Of a DNA stretch of 64,000 nt, positions 1-8,156 are shown piece after piece; positions within the stretch are counted from its first letter, which is position 1; each line of letters starts with the position of its first letter. The position numbers and the translations under genes are program-made. Source of the DNA: Gallionellaceae bacterium (GTDB lineage: Bacteria; Pseudomonadota; Gammaproteobacteria; Burkholderiales; Thiobacillaceae); the NCBI GenBank assembly GCA_028714875.1, contig JAQTLN010000002.1, positions 186,001-250,000 on the forward strand. Reading direction: 5' to 3'. The notes under the pieces are model-generated. The model was not told where the DNA came from. It saw only the letters and a list, made by a program, of their open reading frames with translations, and made no database searches.

Positions 1-239
1 CTGATGATGCCGACGGTTCCAGGCACCAGTTCGGCGGGGCGCGCGCGGGTGGCGCCGTGCCGGGCCATATAATCCATGTCTCCGTGAAATCCCCGCGCCA
101 GCCAATCCATGAGTTCCGCTTCCGCAGTCCCCAATTCGACGGGCGCGAATCCCACCGCGCTGAAACCCAGTTGCTGTCCCCATTGTCGGATCAGCGGTTT
201 CAATGCGGCCAGTGTTGCGGGAGAACGGTCGTGAGTCAT
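1..239 (-). CDS. queG: epoxyqueuosine reductase QueG, N-terminal part
   Basis: QueG reduces epoxyqueuosine to queuosine in tRNA using cobalamin and Fe-S clusters. Reading the minus strand from the ATG at 239 gives about 79 residues without a stop. It contains the typical QueG opening, with LGFSAVGFAPVEL near residue 26, the WLARGFHGDMDYMARH segment that follows, and RPAELVPGTVGII close to the window edge. The catalytic and Fe-S parts lie outside the window. The gene diverges from tsaE, a common arrangement in betaproteobacteria. The identification rests on recognised N-terminal family sequence. The start is supported by the absence of overlap with the plausible tsaE start. Confidence 0.85.
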   Translation of the reverse strand, partial: MTHDRSPATLAALKPLIRQWGQQLGFSAVGFAPVELGTAEAELMDWLARGFHGDMDYMARHGATRARPAELVPGTVGII

Positions 240-258
240 GCCGACGATGATAACGGTT

Positions 259-372
259 TGCCCCCTCTCCCCTCGGGAGAGGGAAATGCGCGTGCGCTCG
301 GTGATGGCGTGATTCGTGGCGCAAATGTTGTTCCCTCTCCCCCTGCCCCTCCCCAGGCGGGGGAGGGGAGTC
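259..372. repeat. two short GC-rich palindromes at the tsaE 5' end
   Basis: A perfect 9-bp inverted repeat (CCCTCTCCC, 3-base loop, GGGAGAGGG) lies at 263-283. A second C-rich/G-rich palindrome lies at about 346-370. Both fall between the queG start and the first recognisable TsaE residues, so they look like repeat sequence inserted into the divergent upstream region. They can form RNA hairpins in the tsaE leader or early coding part. Confidence 0.6.
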
Positions 373-830
373 CGTATTCGGCGACGCTGCCCGACGATAC
401 CGCCACCCAGGCGCTGGGCGCGCGACTGGCGCGGGTACTTGAACCGGGTTTGAGCATCTGGCTAAGCGGCGATCTGGGGGCGGGGAAGACCACGTTGACG
501 CGTGGTCTGTTGCGGGAACTGGGTTATGGTGGACGTGTCAAGAGTCCGACCTATACTCTGGTTGAACTTTATCCGTTTTCGAGTTTCAATCTATACCACT
601 TTGATTTGTATCGTTTTGTTGATCAGGATGAATGGGAAGATGCGGGCTTCCGCGAATACTTCAACGACACCAGCCTGTGCTTGGTGGAATGGCCGGAAAA
701 GGGCGGCGCGCTGCTGCCCGGGCCGGATGTCCGGGTTGATCTGGATATCCTCGACACGGGGCGTATCGCCCATGTGCAAGGGCTGACGGAGGCTGGCAAA
801 AAATGTATCGCGCGCTTATTCATACCCTGA
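309..830 (+). CDS. tsaE: tRNA threonylcarbamoyladenosine biosynthesis ATPase TsaE
   Basis: TsaE is the small ATPase that works with TsaB and TsaD to place the t6A modification on ANN-decoding tRNAs. The Walker A motif GDLGAGKTT is at about residue 55, followed by the family stretch VKSPTYTLVELY, then YHFDLYRF, EWEDAGFREYF and LVEWPEKGG. Recognisable homology begins only at about position 381 (LPDDTATQALGARLA). No ATG lies in frame between queG and that point, so the GTG at 309 is a guess and TTG at 258 is an alternative. The residues before 381 are low complexity and derive from palindromic repeats. The gene overlaps amiC by 28 bases, which suggests coupled translation. Confidence 0.85.
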   Translation: MIRGANVVPSPPAPPQAGEGSPYSATLPDDTATQALGARLARVLEPGLSIWLSGDLGAGKTTLTRGLLRELGYGGRVKSPTYTLVELYPFSSFNLYHFDLYRFVDQDEWEDAGFREYFNDTSLCLVEWPEKGGALLPGPDVRVDLDILDTGRIAHVQGLTEAGKKCIARLFIP

Positions 831-2056
831 TTCTGCTGTTTGGGCTTTGCTCCACGCTGGCCGCGCAAGCCATTGAGGTCAAGGCGAGCGGGGTTAAAGC
901 CGTACGTCTATGGCCGTCGCCGGAATACAGCCGCATCACCCTCGAACTTTCGGAAGCGGCGAGCTACAAGTATTTCAGCCTGAAAAACCCTGAACGTCTG
1001 GTACTGGACCTGGAAGGTGTGGAGCCGGAAGGCGCGCTGCTGGAAATAGCGGCTATGGTGGCGCCGCAGGATCCGCAGATCGCCTCGATCCGGGTGGCCA
1101 AGAACCGTCCCGGCGTGACCCGCGTGGTGGTGGAACTGAAAACCGAAATCCGCCCCCAGGTATTCACCCTCAAACCAATGGGTGACTACGGCCACCGCTT
1201 GGTGCTGGATGTCTATCCCACCTCATTGGAGGCTGTGGAGAAGCAGGTCGAGGCGGCCATCGGCAAGGCCGACAAGGCATCGGCCGAGAAACAGACGGAG
1301 GCCCGTTCCGGCAAACCTGCCGCCAAGCCCGAATACGTCCGCCTGATCACCGTCGCCATCGACGCCGGCCACGGCGGTGAAGACCCCGGCGCCAAGGGCG
1401 CCAACGGTTCGCACGAGAAAGACATCACCCTGTCCATCGCGCGTCGCCTCAAGGCGCAGATCGACAAGCAGGAAAACATGCGCGCCTACCTCACCCGCGA
1501 TGGCGACTACTTCATCCCGCTGCATGACCGGGTCAATAAGGCACGCCGGGCGCAGGCCGACCTGTTCGTTTCCATCCATGCCGATGCTTTCGTCAAGCCG
1601 CACGCGCGCGGCTCCTCGGTGTTCGCGCTATCGGAAAAGGGCGCCACCTCGGCGGCGGCCAAGTGGCTGGCCCGGCACGAAAACGAGGCCGACCTGATCG
1701 GCGGCATCAATATCGATGTCAAGGACGTCTACCTCAAGCAGACCCTGATCGACCTCTCACAAACCGCCGCCATCGCCGACAGCCTGAGACTCGGCCGCGC
1801 TGTGTTGCAGGAAATCGGCGGCATCAACCAGTTGCACAAGGGACAGGTGGAACAAGCCGGCTTCGCCGTTCTGAAAGCGCCGGACATCCCCTCCATCCTG
1901 GTGGAAACCGCTTTCATCTCGAACCCGGAAGAAGAAAAGCGCCTCACCGACGATGCCTACCAGGACAGCATGGCCGCCGCCATCGTCACCGGCATCAAGC
2001 ATTACTTCGACAAGAACCCGCCGCTGGCGCGCAACAAGGTGGCGAGCAGCCTCTGA
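803..2056 (+). CDS. amiC: N-acetylmuramoyl-L-alanine amidase, AmiC type
   Basis: This is a periplasmic Zn amidase that cleaves septal peptidoglycan during cell division. The 417-residue protein has a signal peptide (about residues 1-23, ending LAAQA) and an AMIN domain (about 25-115) that targets the septum. A Lys/Ala-rich linker (about 140-175) precedes the Amidase_3 domain from about 180. Zn and catalytic motifs are visible: IDAGHGGEDPGA, SHEKDITL, FVSIHADAF and ILVETAFISN. The start overlaps tsaE, as in many proteobacteria. All key residues appear intact and the length is normal for the family. Confidence 0.93.
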   Translation: MYRALIHTLILLFGLCSTLAAQAIEVKASGVKAVRLWPSPEYSRITLELSEAASYKYFSLKNPERLVLDLEGVEPEGALLEIAAMVAPQDPQIASIRVAKNRPGVTRVVVELKTEIRPQVFTLKPMGDYGHRLVLDVYPTSLEAVEKQVEAAIGKADKASAEKQTEARSGKPAAKPEYVRLITVAIDAGHGGEDPGAKGANGSHEKDITLSIARRLKAQIDKQENMRAYLTRDGDYFIPLHDRVNKARRAQADLFVSIHADAFVKPHARGSSVFALSEKGATSAAAKWLARHENEADLIGGINIDVKDVYLKQTLIDLSQTAAIADSLRLGRAVLQEIGGINQLHKGQVEQAGFAVLKAPDIPSILVETAFISNPEEEKRLTDDAYQDSMAAAIVTGIKHYFDKNPPLARNKVASSL

Positions 2057-2059
2057 GTC

Positions 2060-2093
2060 GTAGGATGTGGTGAGCAACAGCGAACCGCATCAA
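2060..2093 (+). repeat. REP-like repeat, copy 1
   Basis: The sequence GTAGGATGTGGTGAGC, then a short variable spacer, then GCGAACCGCATCA lies four bases after the amiC stop. Nearly identical copies occur at 2796-2828 and, inverted, at 3394-3426. More divergent copies are at 33221-33317. One copy pair brackets a REP-associated transposase relic, which suggests this is its REP family. Confidence 0.75.
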
Positions 2094-2208
2094 GCAGCAT
2101 GCCCCTCTATGCCGAAAAGGTAATGGGGGATTCCCGCAAGGTTTGTGATAATCCCGCCCCATTACCCGCCGGGAGGCCACACGTGGCACACATCTTGCAC
2201 ACCGCACT

Positions 2209-2737
2209 TTAAGTAACCTGCTTTCCCGGCTCGGCCTGATCGGCCTGGTCTTCACACCCACGGCGCTGGCCGCCGCACCCCATGCCGGCCGCTTGCTCGA
2301 TAGCGTGCGGCAACCGGAAGCCGCCCCGCAACCGCCGCGCGTCACCCTCCCGCCCGAAACCCGGCCGGCGGAAGCGGTGGCGGACAGCGCCGGAGTGCTT
2401 ATTCGCGTCAAGCGCTTCCACATCGAAGGCGCCACCCTGGCAAACCAGGGCGTGGCCGCCGGCCAGCCAATCCGCCGCGACGACCTGGAGCGCGGCCTTG
2501 CTACTTCTGGAAGACCTCGGCAACGCCGGCGTGCGCGCCAGTCTGCGGCCCGGCGCCCTCGCGGCGGGGCAGCGCAACTGCTACGGCCTCTATGGCGCCG
2601 GCTGCGAACTCGCCTGGAGCAATACCGGCGGCCTGTCCGCCCAGTTGACTCTCGCCACCCGCCTGGATGCCCCGCCGACCCAGGTCACCGAGCGCGACCA
2701 AACCCGCGCCTGGTTCAGACTGCAACAGACGTTCTGA
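2209..2737 (+). pseudogene. relic of a two-partner-secretion outer-membrane transporter (ShlB/FhaC type)
   Basis: The first part (frame of 2209) reads as a signal peptide (LGLIGLVFTPTALAA), a proline-rich linker, and the start of a POTRA-like segment (VRVKR-type IRVKRFHIEGATLANQG). At about 2500 the frame must change. It then reads LLLLEDLGNAGVRASLRPG and a C-terminus ending RAWFRLQQTF, which resembles the final beta-strand of ShlB-type proteins. The whole barrel is missing, so this is a frameshifted and internally deleted remnant. No proper start codon was found in the first frame. A hairpin (GTAATGGGG ... CCCCATTAC, 2120-2165) lies just upstream. The family assignment is inference from short segments. 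Confidence 0.5.
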
Positions 2738-2795
2738 TACAGCCGACCCCTGAAAGCGGCAACGCATGATGCGTCCGCTCCCTGAAACCAGCATC

Positions 2796-2828
2796 GTAGG
2801 ATGTGGTGAGCGATAGCGAACCGCATCA
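2796..2828 (+). repeat. REP-like repeat, copy 2 (left flank of transposase relic)
   Basis: GTAGGATGTGGTGAGCGATAGCGAACCGCATCA-type sequence, 35 bases before the transposase relic. Its inverted partner is at 3394-3426, where the complement includes the same GCGATAGCGAACCGC core. Confidence 0.85.
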
Positions 2829-2863
2829 ACATCACACCAAACTCAATCTTCGGGAGTTCCACC

Positions 2864-3377
2864 ATGACCACTTACCGTCGCGTTCACGTCCCCGGTGCCA
2901 CCTGGTTCTTCACCGTGGCGCTGGCGCGGCGGCGGGATAACCGGTTGCTGGTGGAGCGCATCGAGGAACTGCGCTCGGTCCTTTTTACATCGACGCCATC
3001 GTGGTTCTGCCCGAGCACCTGCATTGCCTGTGGGCGCTGCCGTCCGACGACCACGATTTCTCCACCCGCTGGAGCCTGGTGAAAAGCCGTTTTTCCCGCG
3101 CTGTTCCCTCCGGTGAATCGGTCTCGGCCAGTCGAGTGAGGCGCGGCGAACGGGGTTTGTGGCAACGCCGTTTCTGGGAACACCTGATCCGCGATGAGGA
3201 TGATTACGCGCGGCATGTGGATTACATCCACTGAATCCGGTCAAGCATGGGTATGTCGAGCATGCGGGGGATTGGCCGCATTCTTCCTTGCATCGGTATG
3301 CCCGCGAAGGTTTGCTTCCGGCAAATTGGGGCATGGCGGATGTGCCGCCGGGGTATTTCGGGGAACCTTTGGGGTGA
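2864..3377 (+). pseudogene. REP-associated tyrosine transposase (RAYT), frameshifted
   Basis: RAYTs are single-copy Y1-HUH transposases thought to mobilise REP sequences. From the ATG at 2864 the product begins TTYRRVHVPGATWFFTVAL, typical of the family, but it runs out of frame at about 2975. Another frame then carries the HUH motif VVLPEHLHCLW, KSRFSRA, GLWQRRFWEHLIRDEDDYA and HVDYIH, followed by a TGA where a missing G would restore the usual W. The third frame continues NPVKHGYVEHAGDWPHSS to WGMADVPPGYFGEP and a stop. Two frame disruptions and a small deletion before the HUH motif therefore inactivate it. The SD-like GGGAG lies just upstream of the start. REP-like repeats flank it in inverted orientation. 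Confidence 0.85.
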
Positions 3378-3393
3378 TGCGGTACGGGTGGGG

Positions 3394-3426
3394 TGATGCG
3401 GTTCGCTATCGCTCACCACATCCTAC
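3394..3426 (-). repeat. REP-like repeat, copy 3 (right flank, inverted)
   Basis: TGATGCGGTTCGCTATCGC followed by TCACCACATCCTAC is the reverse complement of the copy at 2796-2828. A partial extra copy of the TGATGCGG end is seen at 3375-3382, overlapping the end of the transposase relic. Confidence 0.85.
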
Positions 3427-3453
3427 AGAGGGCCGGTCTGCTTGGGGGGGGGC

Positions 3454-4257
3454 TCAACGCCCCAACAGCACTTCCAGCACGAATTTCACGCCCACGTAAG
3501 CGAGCATCAGGCTGATGAATCCGGCCAGGGTCCAGTGGATGGCGGTGCGGCCGCGCCAGCCCTTGATGCGGCGGCCGAGGAGGAGGGCGGCGAAGATCAG
3601 CCAGGAGGCGATGCCGAATACTGTCTTGTGGTTCCACACCAGCGCTTTGCCGAAGATTTCCTCGGAAAACAGGATGCCGGAGGCCAGGGTCAAGGTGAGC
3701 AGGACGAAACCGGCCTGGATCATGCGGAACAGCAGTTTTTCCAGGGTCAGGAGCGGCGGCAGGTCGGCGACGATGGTGGGCGGCACCGCCTTGTGCAGGT
3801 GTTTCTCCGCCAGGGCGATGAGCAGGGCGTGCAGGGCGGCGATGGTGAACAGGGCATAAGCCGCGAAGGCGACCGCCAGATGCAACTGGAAAGCGGGCAT
3901 GTCGCTGTGGATGGCGGCATGGGATACGGGAGAAATGGCCTCGATGGCTACCGCCACGCCGGCGAAGGCCAGCACGAAGCCCTGCAGCCCGGCCAGGTGG
4001 TAACGCCAGGACGCCACGGCGTAGGTCATCACCGAGAGGGCGGCGACGGCGGAAATCGAGGTGGAGAAGCCGAGGTGGATGCCCTCGCCCGAGAACACGC
4101 CGGCATTGAGCAGATACAGATGCAGAACCAGGGGAATCACCGGCAATAGGCGCGGTACCCAGTCCATGCGGCAGCAACCCGGGCGCCCCGGCCAGAACCA
4201 GGTGGCCAGGCCAAGATAAGCCAGTATGCAGAGCGTGTAGAGGATGGGAGCCGTCAT
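3454..4257 (-). CDS. CcsA/CcmC-type inner-membrane protein (YpjD/CorE-like)
   Basis: The 267-residue protein has about eight hydrophobic segments and no signal peptide. It carries the pattern of the cytochrome c assembly (CcsA/CcmC) family, including LHLAVAFAAYALFTIAA, the SGILFSEEIFGKALVWNHKT stretch in place of the usual haem-handling region, and a histidine in AIHWTLAGF. Proteins of this type are commonly encoded next to ffh in proteobacteria and are called YpjD or CorE. Their exact role is uncertain; ion resistance and cytochrome maturation have both been proposed for relatives. It diverges from ffh across about 73 bases. Confidence 0.8.
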   Translation of the reverse strand: MTAPILYTLCILAYLGLATWFWPGRPGCCRMDWVPRLLPVIPLVLHLYLLNAGVFSGEGIHLGFSTSISAVAALSVMTYAVASWRYHLAGLQGFVLAFAGVAVAIEAISPVSHAAIHSDMPAFQLHLAVAFAAYALFTIAALHALLIALAEKHLHKAVPPTIVADLPPLLTLEKLLFRMIQAGFVLLTLTLASGILFSEEIFGKALVWNHKTVFGIASWLIFAALLLGRRIKGWRGRTAIHWTLAGFISLMLAYVGVKFVLEVLLGR

Positions 4258-4330
4258 GGGTAGTGGAGCGGGCTTGGAGTTGGCTTGGCTGATAGACTGC
4301 GCGAGTTTATCCCATACACCCTAAATCATC

Positions 4331-5680
4331 ATGTTCGACAACCTTACCCAGCGCCTTTCCCATGTCGTCAAGAACCTGCGCGGACAGGGGCGGCTAACCG
4401 AAGCCAATGTCCAGGATGCCTTGCGTGAAGTGCGCGTGGCCCTGCTGGAGGCCGACGTGGCGCTGCCGGTGGTGCGCGATTTCATCGCCCGGGTGAAGGA
4501 AAAGGCGCTGGGCGCGGAAGTGCTGAAAAGCCTGACGCCCGGCCAGATGCTGATCGGCGTGGTGCACAAGGAACTCACTTATTTGATGGGCGAGCAGGCC
4601 GCGCCCCTGTCCTTCGCCACGCAGCCGCCCGCCGTGTTCCTGATGGCGGGTTTGCAGGGCGCCGGCAAGACCACCTCATCCGGCAAATTGGTGCGTGTTA
4701 TCCGTGAGCAGGGACGCAAGAAAATTCTGCTGGTGAGTTGCGACGTCTACCGTCCCGCGGCCATCGAACAGTTGAGGCTGGTTTCCGCTCAGGCCGAGGC
4801 TGATTTCTTCCCGTCCGGCCCCGAGCAAAAGCCGATCGACATCGCCCGCGCCGCCCTGGATCACGCGAAAAAACATTTCTACGATGTGCTGATCGTCGAT
4901 ACCGCCGGCCGCCTGCATGTGGACGCGGCGATGATGGACGAGATCAAGGATCTGCACGCCTTGCTGAAACCGATCGAAACCCTGTTCGTGGTGGACGCCA
5001 TGCAGGGCCAGGATGCGGTCAACACCGCCAAGGCTTTCAACGACACGCTGCCGCTCACCGGCGTCATCCTCACCAAGCTGGACGGCGATGCGCGCGGCGG
5101 CGCGGCGCTGTCGGTGCGCCACATCACCGGCAAGCCGATCAAGCTGGTCGGCGTGGGTGAAAAGCTCTCCGGCATCGAGGTGTTCCACCCCGAGCGCATG
5201 GCCAGCCGTGTGCTGGGCATGGGCGACGTGCTTTCCCTGATCGAGGAAGCGCACAAGGCGGTCGACCATGAAGAAGCCCTCAAAACGGTGCAGAAGCTCA
5301 AGAGCGGCAAGGGCTTCGACCTGGAAGACTTCAAGTCGCAAATGCAGCAGATGAAAAAACTCGGTGGCCTGTCATCGTTGATGGACAAGCTGCCGGGCGC
5401 CGGCAAGATCGGCGCCGGCGAACTTGCCCAGGGTGAGGTGCAGATGCGCCGCATCGAAGGCATCATCAATGCCATGACCCCCGCCGAACGCCACAATCCC
5501 GCCCTGCTGAAAGCTTCGCGCAAGCGCCGCATCGCCACCGGTTCGGGCGTCCAGGTGCAGGACGTCAACCGCCTGCTCACCCAGTTTGAACAGGCGCAGA
5601 AGATGATGAAGTCGATGGGCAAGGGCGGCCTCTCCAAGATGATGCGCGGCATGAAGGGCATGATGCCGGGGATGCGCTAG
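4331..5680 (+). CDS. ffh: signal recognition particle protein Ffh
   Basis: Ffh is the GTPase of the bacterial signal recognition particle; with 4.5S RNA it delivers nascent membrane proteins to FtsY. The 449-residue protein has the N domain (residues 1-95), then the G domain with GLQGAGKTTSSGKL (about 105), DTAGRLHVD, and TKLDGDARGG (about 250). The Met-rich M domain from about 300 ends KGMMPGMR. All GTPase motifs are intact. The TAG stop lies inside the CTAG flank of a 159-bp palindrome. Confidence 0.97.
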   Translation: MFDNLTQRLSHVVKNLRGQGRLTEANVQDALREVRVALLEADVALPVVRDFIARVKEKALGAEVLKSLTPGQMLIGVVHKELTYLMGEQAAPLSFATQPPAVFLMAGLQGAGKTTSSGKLVRVIREQGRKKILLVSCDVYRPAAIEQLRLVSAQAEADFFPSGPEQKPIDIARAALDHAKKHFYDVLIVDTAGRLHVDAAMMDEIKDLHALLKPIETLFVVDAMQGQDAVNTAKAFNDTLPLTGVILTKLDGDARGGAALSVRHITGKPIKLVGVGEKLSGIEVFHPERMASRVLGMGDVLSLIEEAHKAVDHEEALKTVQKLKSGKGFDLEDFKSQMQQMKKLGGLSSLMDKLPGAGKIGAGELAQGEVQMRRIEGIINAMTPAERHNPALLKASRKRRIATGSGVQVQDVNRLLTQFEQAQKMMKSMGKGGLSKMMRGMKGMMPGMR

Positions 5681-5843
5681 TGGTCTGCTTCCGAAATAGC
5701 GCAACATGAAACGGCGTCTTTTTCCGCGCGGCGGCGTTGCTCGTCGTTGCCATAGTCCGGGCTATGGCGCCTCCTCGCGCCTTGCCCCGCGAAAAAATCC
5801 ATCCGTTTCATCCAGTCACGCCATTTCGGAAGCAGACCACTAG
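5677..5843. mobile_element. 159-bp MITE-like palindrome flanked by CTAG
   Basis: The element starts TGGTCTGCTTCCGAAAT (5681) and ends ATTTCGGAAGCAGACCA (5839), giving perfect 17-bp terminal inverted repeats. The arms continue to pair imperfectly inward: ATGAAACGG against CCGTTTCAT, TTTTTCCGCG against CGCGAAAAAA, and a centre CCATAG-TCCGGG-CTATGG. CTAG occurs on both sides and may be a target duplication, although CTAG is itself a palindrome. There is no open reading frame. As RNA it would fold into one long hairpin directly after the ffh stop codon. Confidence 0.7.
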
Positions 5844-5876
5844 CCATCGGTCGAATTCCTTCGCGAAAACAACCGC

Positions 5877-5905
5877 TTGGAATGGCCTTGCGGTTCACGT
5901 ACAAT
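5877..5905 (+). promoter_or_regulatory. sigma-70 type promoter of the rpsP operon
   Basis: A -35 box TTGGAA (5877-5882) and a -10 box TACAAT (5900-5905) are separated by 17 bases, about 80 bases before the rpsP start. This is close to consensus and fits a strongly expressed ribosomal operon. Confidence 0.7.
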
Positions 5906-5984
5906 GCGCGGCTTTCCGCGTGGGCTAACCCCCCATTTGCCCGGCTTTTCGGGTGTTTCGTCAGATACTTAGGACAGATTAAAC

Positions 5985-6230
5985 ATGGTCTCCATTCGTC
6001 TTGCCCGTGGCGGCTCCAAGAAGCGCCCCTTCTTCAACATCGTGGTGGCGGATTCCCGCAACCGCCGTGATGGCCGCTTCATCGAGCGCATCGGCTTCTA
6101 CAACCCCCTCGCTTCCGGCGGCGCCGAGACCTTGCGCATCGATCGCGAGCGTCTGGCCTACTGGCAAGGCGTCGGCGCCCAGGCTTCCGACACCGTTACC
6201 CGTATCGTGCACGTCAAAGCCGCCGCCTGA
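5985..6230 (+). CDS. rpsP: 30S ribosomal protein bS16
   Basis: The 81-residue protein starts [17 protein letters not shown] and contains [22 protein letters not shown], characteristic of bS16, which helps assemble the 30S body. It is the first gene of the rpsP-rimM-trmD-rplS operon and follows a good promoter. Length and sequence are normal. Confidence 0.98.
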   Translation: MVSIRLARGGSKKRPFFNIVVADSRNRRDGRFIERIGFYNPLASGGAETLRIDRERLAYWQGVGAQASDTVTRIVHVKAAA

Positions 6231-6262
6231 TCGTCTTGAAGGGCGTCCACACGGAGCGCGCT

Positions 6263-6796
6263 GTGCCGCTCGATAGCAAGCAAGCTGGTGAGGATGCCCT
6301 GGTGGTGATGGGTCGGATTTCCGCGCCTTACGCGATACGCGGCTGGGTCAGGATTCAGACGCAAACCGAGTACATCGACAGCCTGCTGGATTATCCGCTC
6401 TGGCATGTCGGGCGAAATGGCCGATGGCGTCCGTTCCGCCTGGTCGAAGGCAAGGTGCATGGGCAATACCTGCTTGCCCACCTGGAAGGGATGGACGACC
6501 GGGATGCCGCCGAGGCCGTGATGGGCATGGAAATCGCGGTGCCACGCGAGGACCGGCCGGCGGCCGAGGAAGGCGAGTATTACTGGGACGATCTGATCGG
6601 CCTGGATGTGGTGAATGTTGAAGGGGCCGCGCTCGGCCAAGTGACGGGCCTGCTGGAAACCGGCGCCCATGATGTGCTGCAAATCAAGGGCGAACGGGAA
6701 CGGTTGGTTCCCTTCGTCGATGCCTACGTCCGCGAGGTGGACCTGGCGGCCAGGCGCATCGTGGTGGAGTGGGACCTGGATTGGGGTTTGGATTAG
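6263..6796 (+). CDS. rimM: ribosome maturation factor RimM
   Basis: RimM binds uS19 and assists 16S rRNA processing and 30S head assembly. The family segment [19 protein letters not shown] marks the N-terminal beta-barrel (about residues 15-85). [15 protein letters not shown] starts the C-terminal PRC-barrel, which includes [14 protein letters not shown] and [13 protein letters not shown]. The GTG at 6263 was chosen because a GGAG sits six bases upstream. The longer in-frame TTG at 6236 has no Shine-Dalgarno sequence. The stop is five bases before trmD. Confidence 0.95.
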   Translation: MPLDSKQAGEDALVVMGRISAPYAIRGWVRIQTQTEYIDSLLDYPLWHVGRNGRWRPFRLVEGKVHGQYLLAHLEGMDDRDAAEAVMGMEIAVPREDRPAAEEGEYYWDDLIGLDVVNVEGAALGQVTGLLETGAHDVLQIKGERERLVPFVDAYVREVDLAARRIVVEWDLDWGLD

Positions 6797-6800
6797 CAAG

Positions 6801-7553
6801 GTGGCGCCGAGTTATCACGTCGTCACCCTGTTTCCCGAGATGTTCGCCGCGCTCACGGGATACGGTGTCAGCGGCAGGGCGGTAAAGAAGCAGTTGTGCT
6901 CCGTGAAACTCTGGGACCCCCGTGATTTCACGCAGGACAACTATCGCACGGTGGATGATCGGCCGTTCGGCGGTGGTCCCGGCATGGTGATGTTGGCCGA
7001 GCCGCTGGATCTGGCGTTGACGGCGGCGAAAACCGCCTTGCGTCGGGAAGGCCTGGCGCCGCGGATGATCTATCTGTCGCCGCAGGGCCGCCGGTTGGAC
7101 CAGCGTCTGGTGGAAGAACTGGGTAGCGCGCCCGCGTTGGTCTTGCTGGCGGGGCGCTACGAAGGCATCGACGAGCGCTTGTACGAGCGCCACGCGCTGG
7201 AAGAAGTCTCCATCGGCGACTACGTGTTGTCCGGTGGCGAGTTGCCGGCGATGGTGTTGCTGGATGCATTGATACGCCGCATCCCTGGGGCATTGGGGCA
7301 TGCGGATTCGGCCGAGGAGGATTCCTTTGCCGACGGTTTGCTGGATTGTCCGCACTACACGCGGCCCGAGGTCTACCTGGGGCGCAAGGTGCCGGAGGTG
7401 TTGCGCTCCGGCAATCATGCCGACGTCGCCCGCTGGCGGCTGAAGCAGGCGCTGGACAGAACGCGAGCGCGGCGCCCGGATTTGCTGGCGCGGCGTGAGT
7501 TAAGTGTGCTGGAAAGAAAATTGCTCGACGAGCTTGATAAGAGCGCGTCCTGA
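6801..7553 (+). CDS. trmD: tRNA (guanine-37-N1)-methyltransferase TrmD
   Basis: TrmD methylates G37 of tRNAs with S-adenosylmethionine, preventing frameshifts. The 250-residue protein begins (GTG) [14 protein letters not shown]. It carries the SPOUT trefoil-knot motifs [24 protein letters not shown] and [15 protein letters not shown], then the C-terminal domain with [15 protein letters not shown] longer reading frame starting at 6669 lies inside rimM and is not credible. The position between rimM and rplS is the conserved one. Confidence 0.97.
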   Translation: MAPSYHVVTLFPEMFAALTGYGVSGRAVKKQLCSVKLWDPRDFTQDNYRTVDDRPFGGGPGMVMLAEPLDLALTAAKTALRREGLAPRMIYLSPQGRRLDQRLVEELGSAPALVLLAGRYEGIDERLYERHALEEVSIGDYVLSGGELPAMVLLDALIRRIPGALGHADSAEEDSFADGLLDCPHYTRPEVYLGRKVPEVLRSGNHADVARWRLKQALDRTRARRPDLLARRELSVLERKLLDELDKSAS

Positions 7554-7644
7554 TGGTGTACCGGGGTCATCCGGTTATTAGAAACGGCGGCATGTCTCCT
7601 GCTTTTTGAGACCTCTACCCCCAATATCGTGCAAGGAAACGAAG

Positions 7645-8028
7645 ATGAATCTGATCGAACAACTGGAACAAGAAGAGATCGCTCGCTTGTGCGAGGGCGG
7701 CAAAAGCCTGCCCCCGTTCGCGCCCGGCGATACCGTGGTGGTTAGCGTGAAAGTGAAGGAAGGCACCCGCGAGCGTCTTCAGGCCTATGAAGGCGTGGTC
7801 ATCGCCAAGCGCAACCGCGGCCTCAACTCCGCTTTTACCGTGCGCAAGATTTCCGCCGGCGAAGGCGTCGAGCGTACCTTCCAGACTTACTCCCCGCTGC
7901 TGGCCAGCCTGGTGGTGAAGCGTCGCGGTGATGTGCGTCGCGCCAAGCTCTATTACCTGCGTGACCGCTCGGGCAAGTCGGCGCGGATCAAGGAAAAGCT
8001 GGACTTCCACAAGAAGAAGAAGGACTGA
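7645..8028 (+). CDS. rplS: 50S ribosomal protein bL19
   Basis: The 127-residue protein starts [15 protein letters not shown] and includes [15 protein letters not shown], the [18 protein letters not shown] core and the basic C-terminus [14 protein letters not shown]-type tail. It lies at the 30S-50S interface. The ATG at 7645 follows AAGGAA by about eight bases. It is the last gene of its operon and is followed by a terminator. Confidence 0.98.
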   Translation: MNLIEQLEQEEIARLCEGGKSLPPFAPGDTVVVSVKVKEGTRERLQAYEGVVIAKRNRGLNSAFTVRKISAGEGVERTFQTYSPLLASLVVKRRGDVRRAKLYYLRDRSGKSARIKEKLDFHKKKKD

Positions 8029-8048
8029 GCTTCTTCCGCTTCGAGAAA

Positions 8049-8072
8049 AGCCGCCGAACAGGCGGCTTTTTT
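8049..8072 (+). terminator. rho-independent terminator after rplS
   Basis: Stem AGCCGCC/GGCGGCT with a five-base loop is followed by a T-run, 20 bases after the rplS stop. Confidence 0.9.
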
Positions 8073-8156
8073 CTTGTACGGCGTTGCGGGTAGTCAATCT
8101 CAAGAATTATCCGGCCGTGCCGTTGTACAGCCGGCATACCTCTTACGGAGTAGTTC

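Noticed and set aside
3442-4149. Plus-strand open frame opposite the CcsA-like gene
   Set aside because: Gln/Gly/His-rich shadow. The minus strand gives a clear multi-helix membrane protein.
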